Source: Roseimarinus sp035271585
GTDB taxonomy: Bacteria > Bacteroidota > Bacteroidia > Bacteroidales > Prolixibacteraceae
Direction: 5' to 3'
NCBI GenBank assembly: GCA_035271585.1
Contig: DATERL010000160.1
Location: 1 to 6,101, forward strand
Length of the DNA stretch: 6,101 nt
Part shown: positions 6,084-6,101 of the stretch, piece by piece
How positions within the stretch are numbered: the first letter of the stretch is position 1
Layout of the letters: every line of letters starts with the position of its first letter
Position numbers and translations under genes: made by a program
The notes under the pieces: model-generated
What the model saw: the letters and a program-made list of their open reading frames with translations, nothing else
Told to the model about the DNA's origin: nothing
Database searches by the model: none

Positions 6084-6101
6084 CATTAACATAAACAAAT
6101 C

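Overview
The window looks like a chromosomal segment from a member of the Bacteroidota, most likely order Bacteroidales/Marinilabiliales. This is inferred from three things: the AT-rich intergenic DNA, a Bacteroidota-type promoter (ATTG, 19 bp, TAACTTTG) ahead of purM, and the Bacteroidota-style forms of PurM, RF1 and a 6-bladed beta-propeller lipoprotein. No Shine-Dalgarno sequence at a normal distance is visible ahead of the genes, as is usual in this phylum.

Left part (1-1729, minus strand): a short intergenic stretch carries a perfect 18-bp palindrome. It is followed by an apparent two-gene unit read leftwards, a small LytTR-type DNA-binding protein with a degenerate C-terminal half (1729 to 1451) and, 23 bp downstream, a 6-bladed beta-propeller lipoprotein (1427 to 180). 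The pair could be a regulator with a cell-envelope protein, but the LytTR protein may be decaying.

Centre (1730-4453): a 375-bp divergent intergenic region with a C9 homopolymer leads into two rightward housekeeping genes, purM (purine synthesis; true start at 2105, not the longer frame from 2000) and prfA (release factor 1). They are separated by 87 bp that hold a stem-loop and two direct repeats. They may be co-transcribed from the purM promoter; no convincing separate prfA promoter was found.

Right part (4454-6101): prfA converges on a minus-strand gene for a 502-residue exported protein, with a compact 10-bp hairpin between them that probably terminates both transcripts. The exported protein has a C-terminal trypsin/HtrA-like fold in which all three catalytic positions appear replaced (His to Asp315, Asp to Asn348, Ser to Ile424), behind a probable LamG-like beta-sandwich. 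It is therefore probably a pseudopeptidase. An 11-bp inverted repeat joins its start codon region to a site about 60 nt upstream, which may be RNA control or a pair of operator sites.

No rRNA, tRNA, CRISPR array or insertion sequence was recognised. The most interesting items are the pseudopeptidase with its start-codon inverted repeat, and the LytTR/beta-propeller pair.
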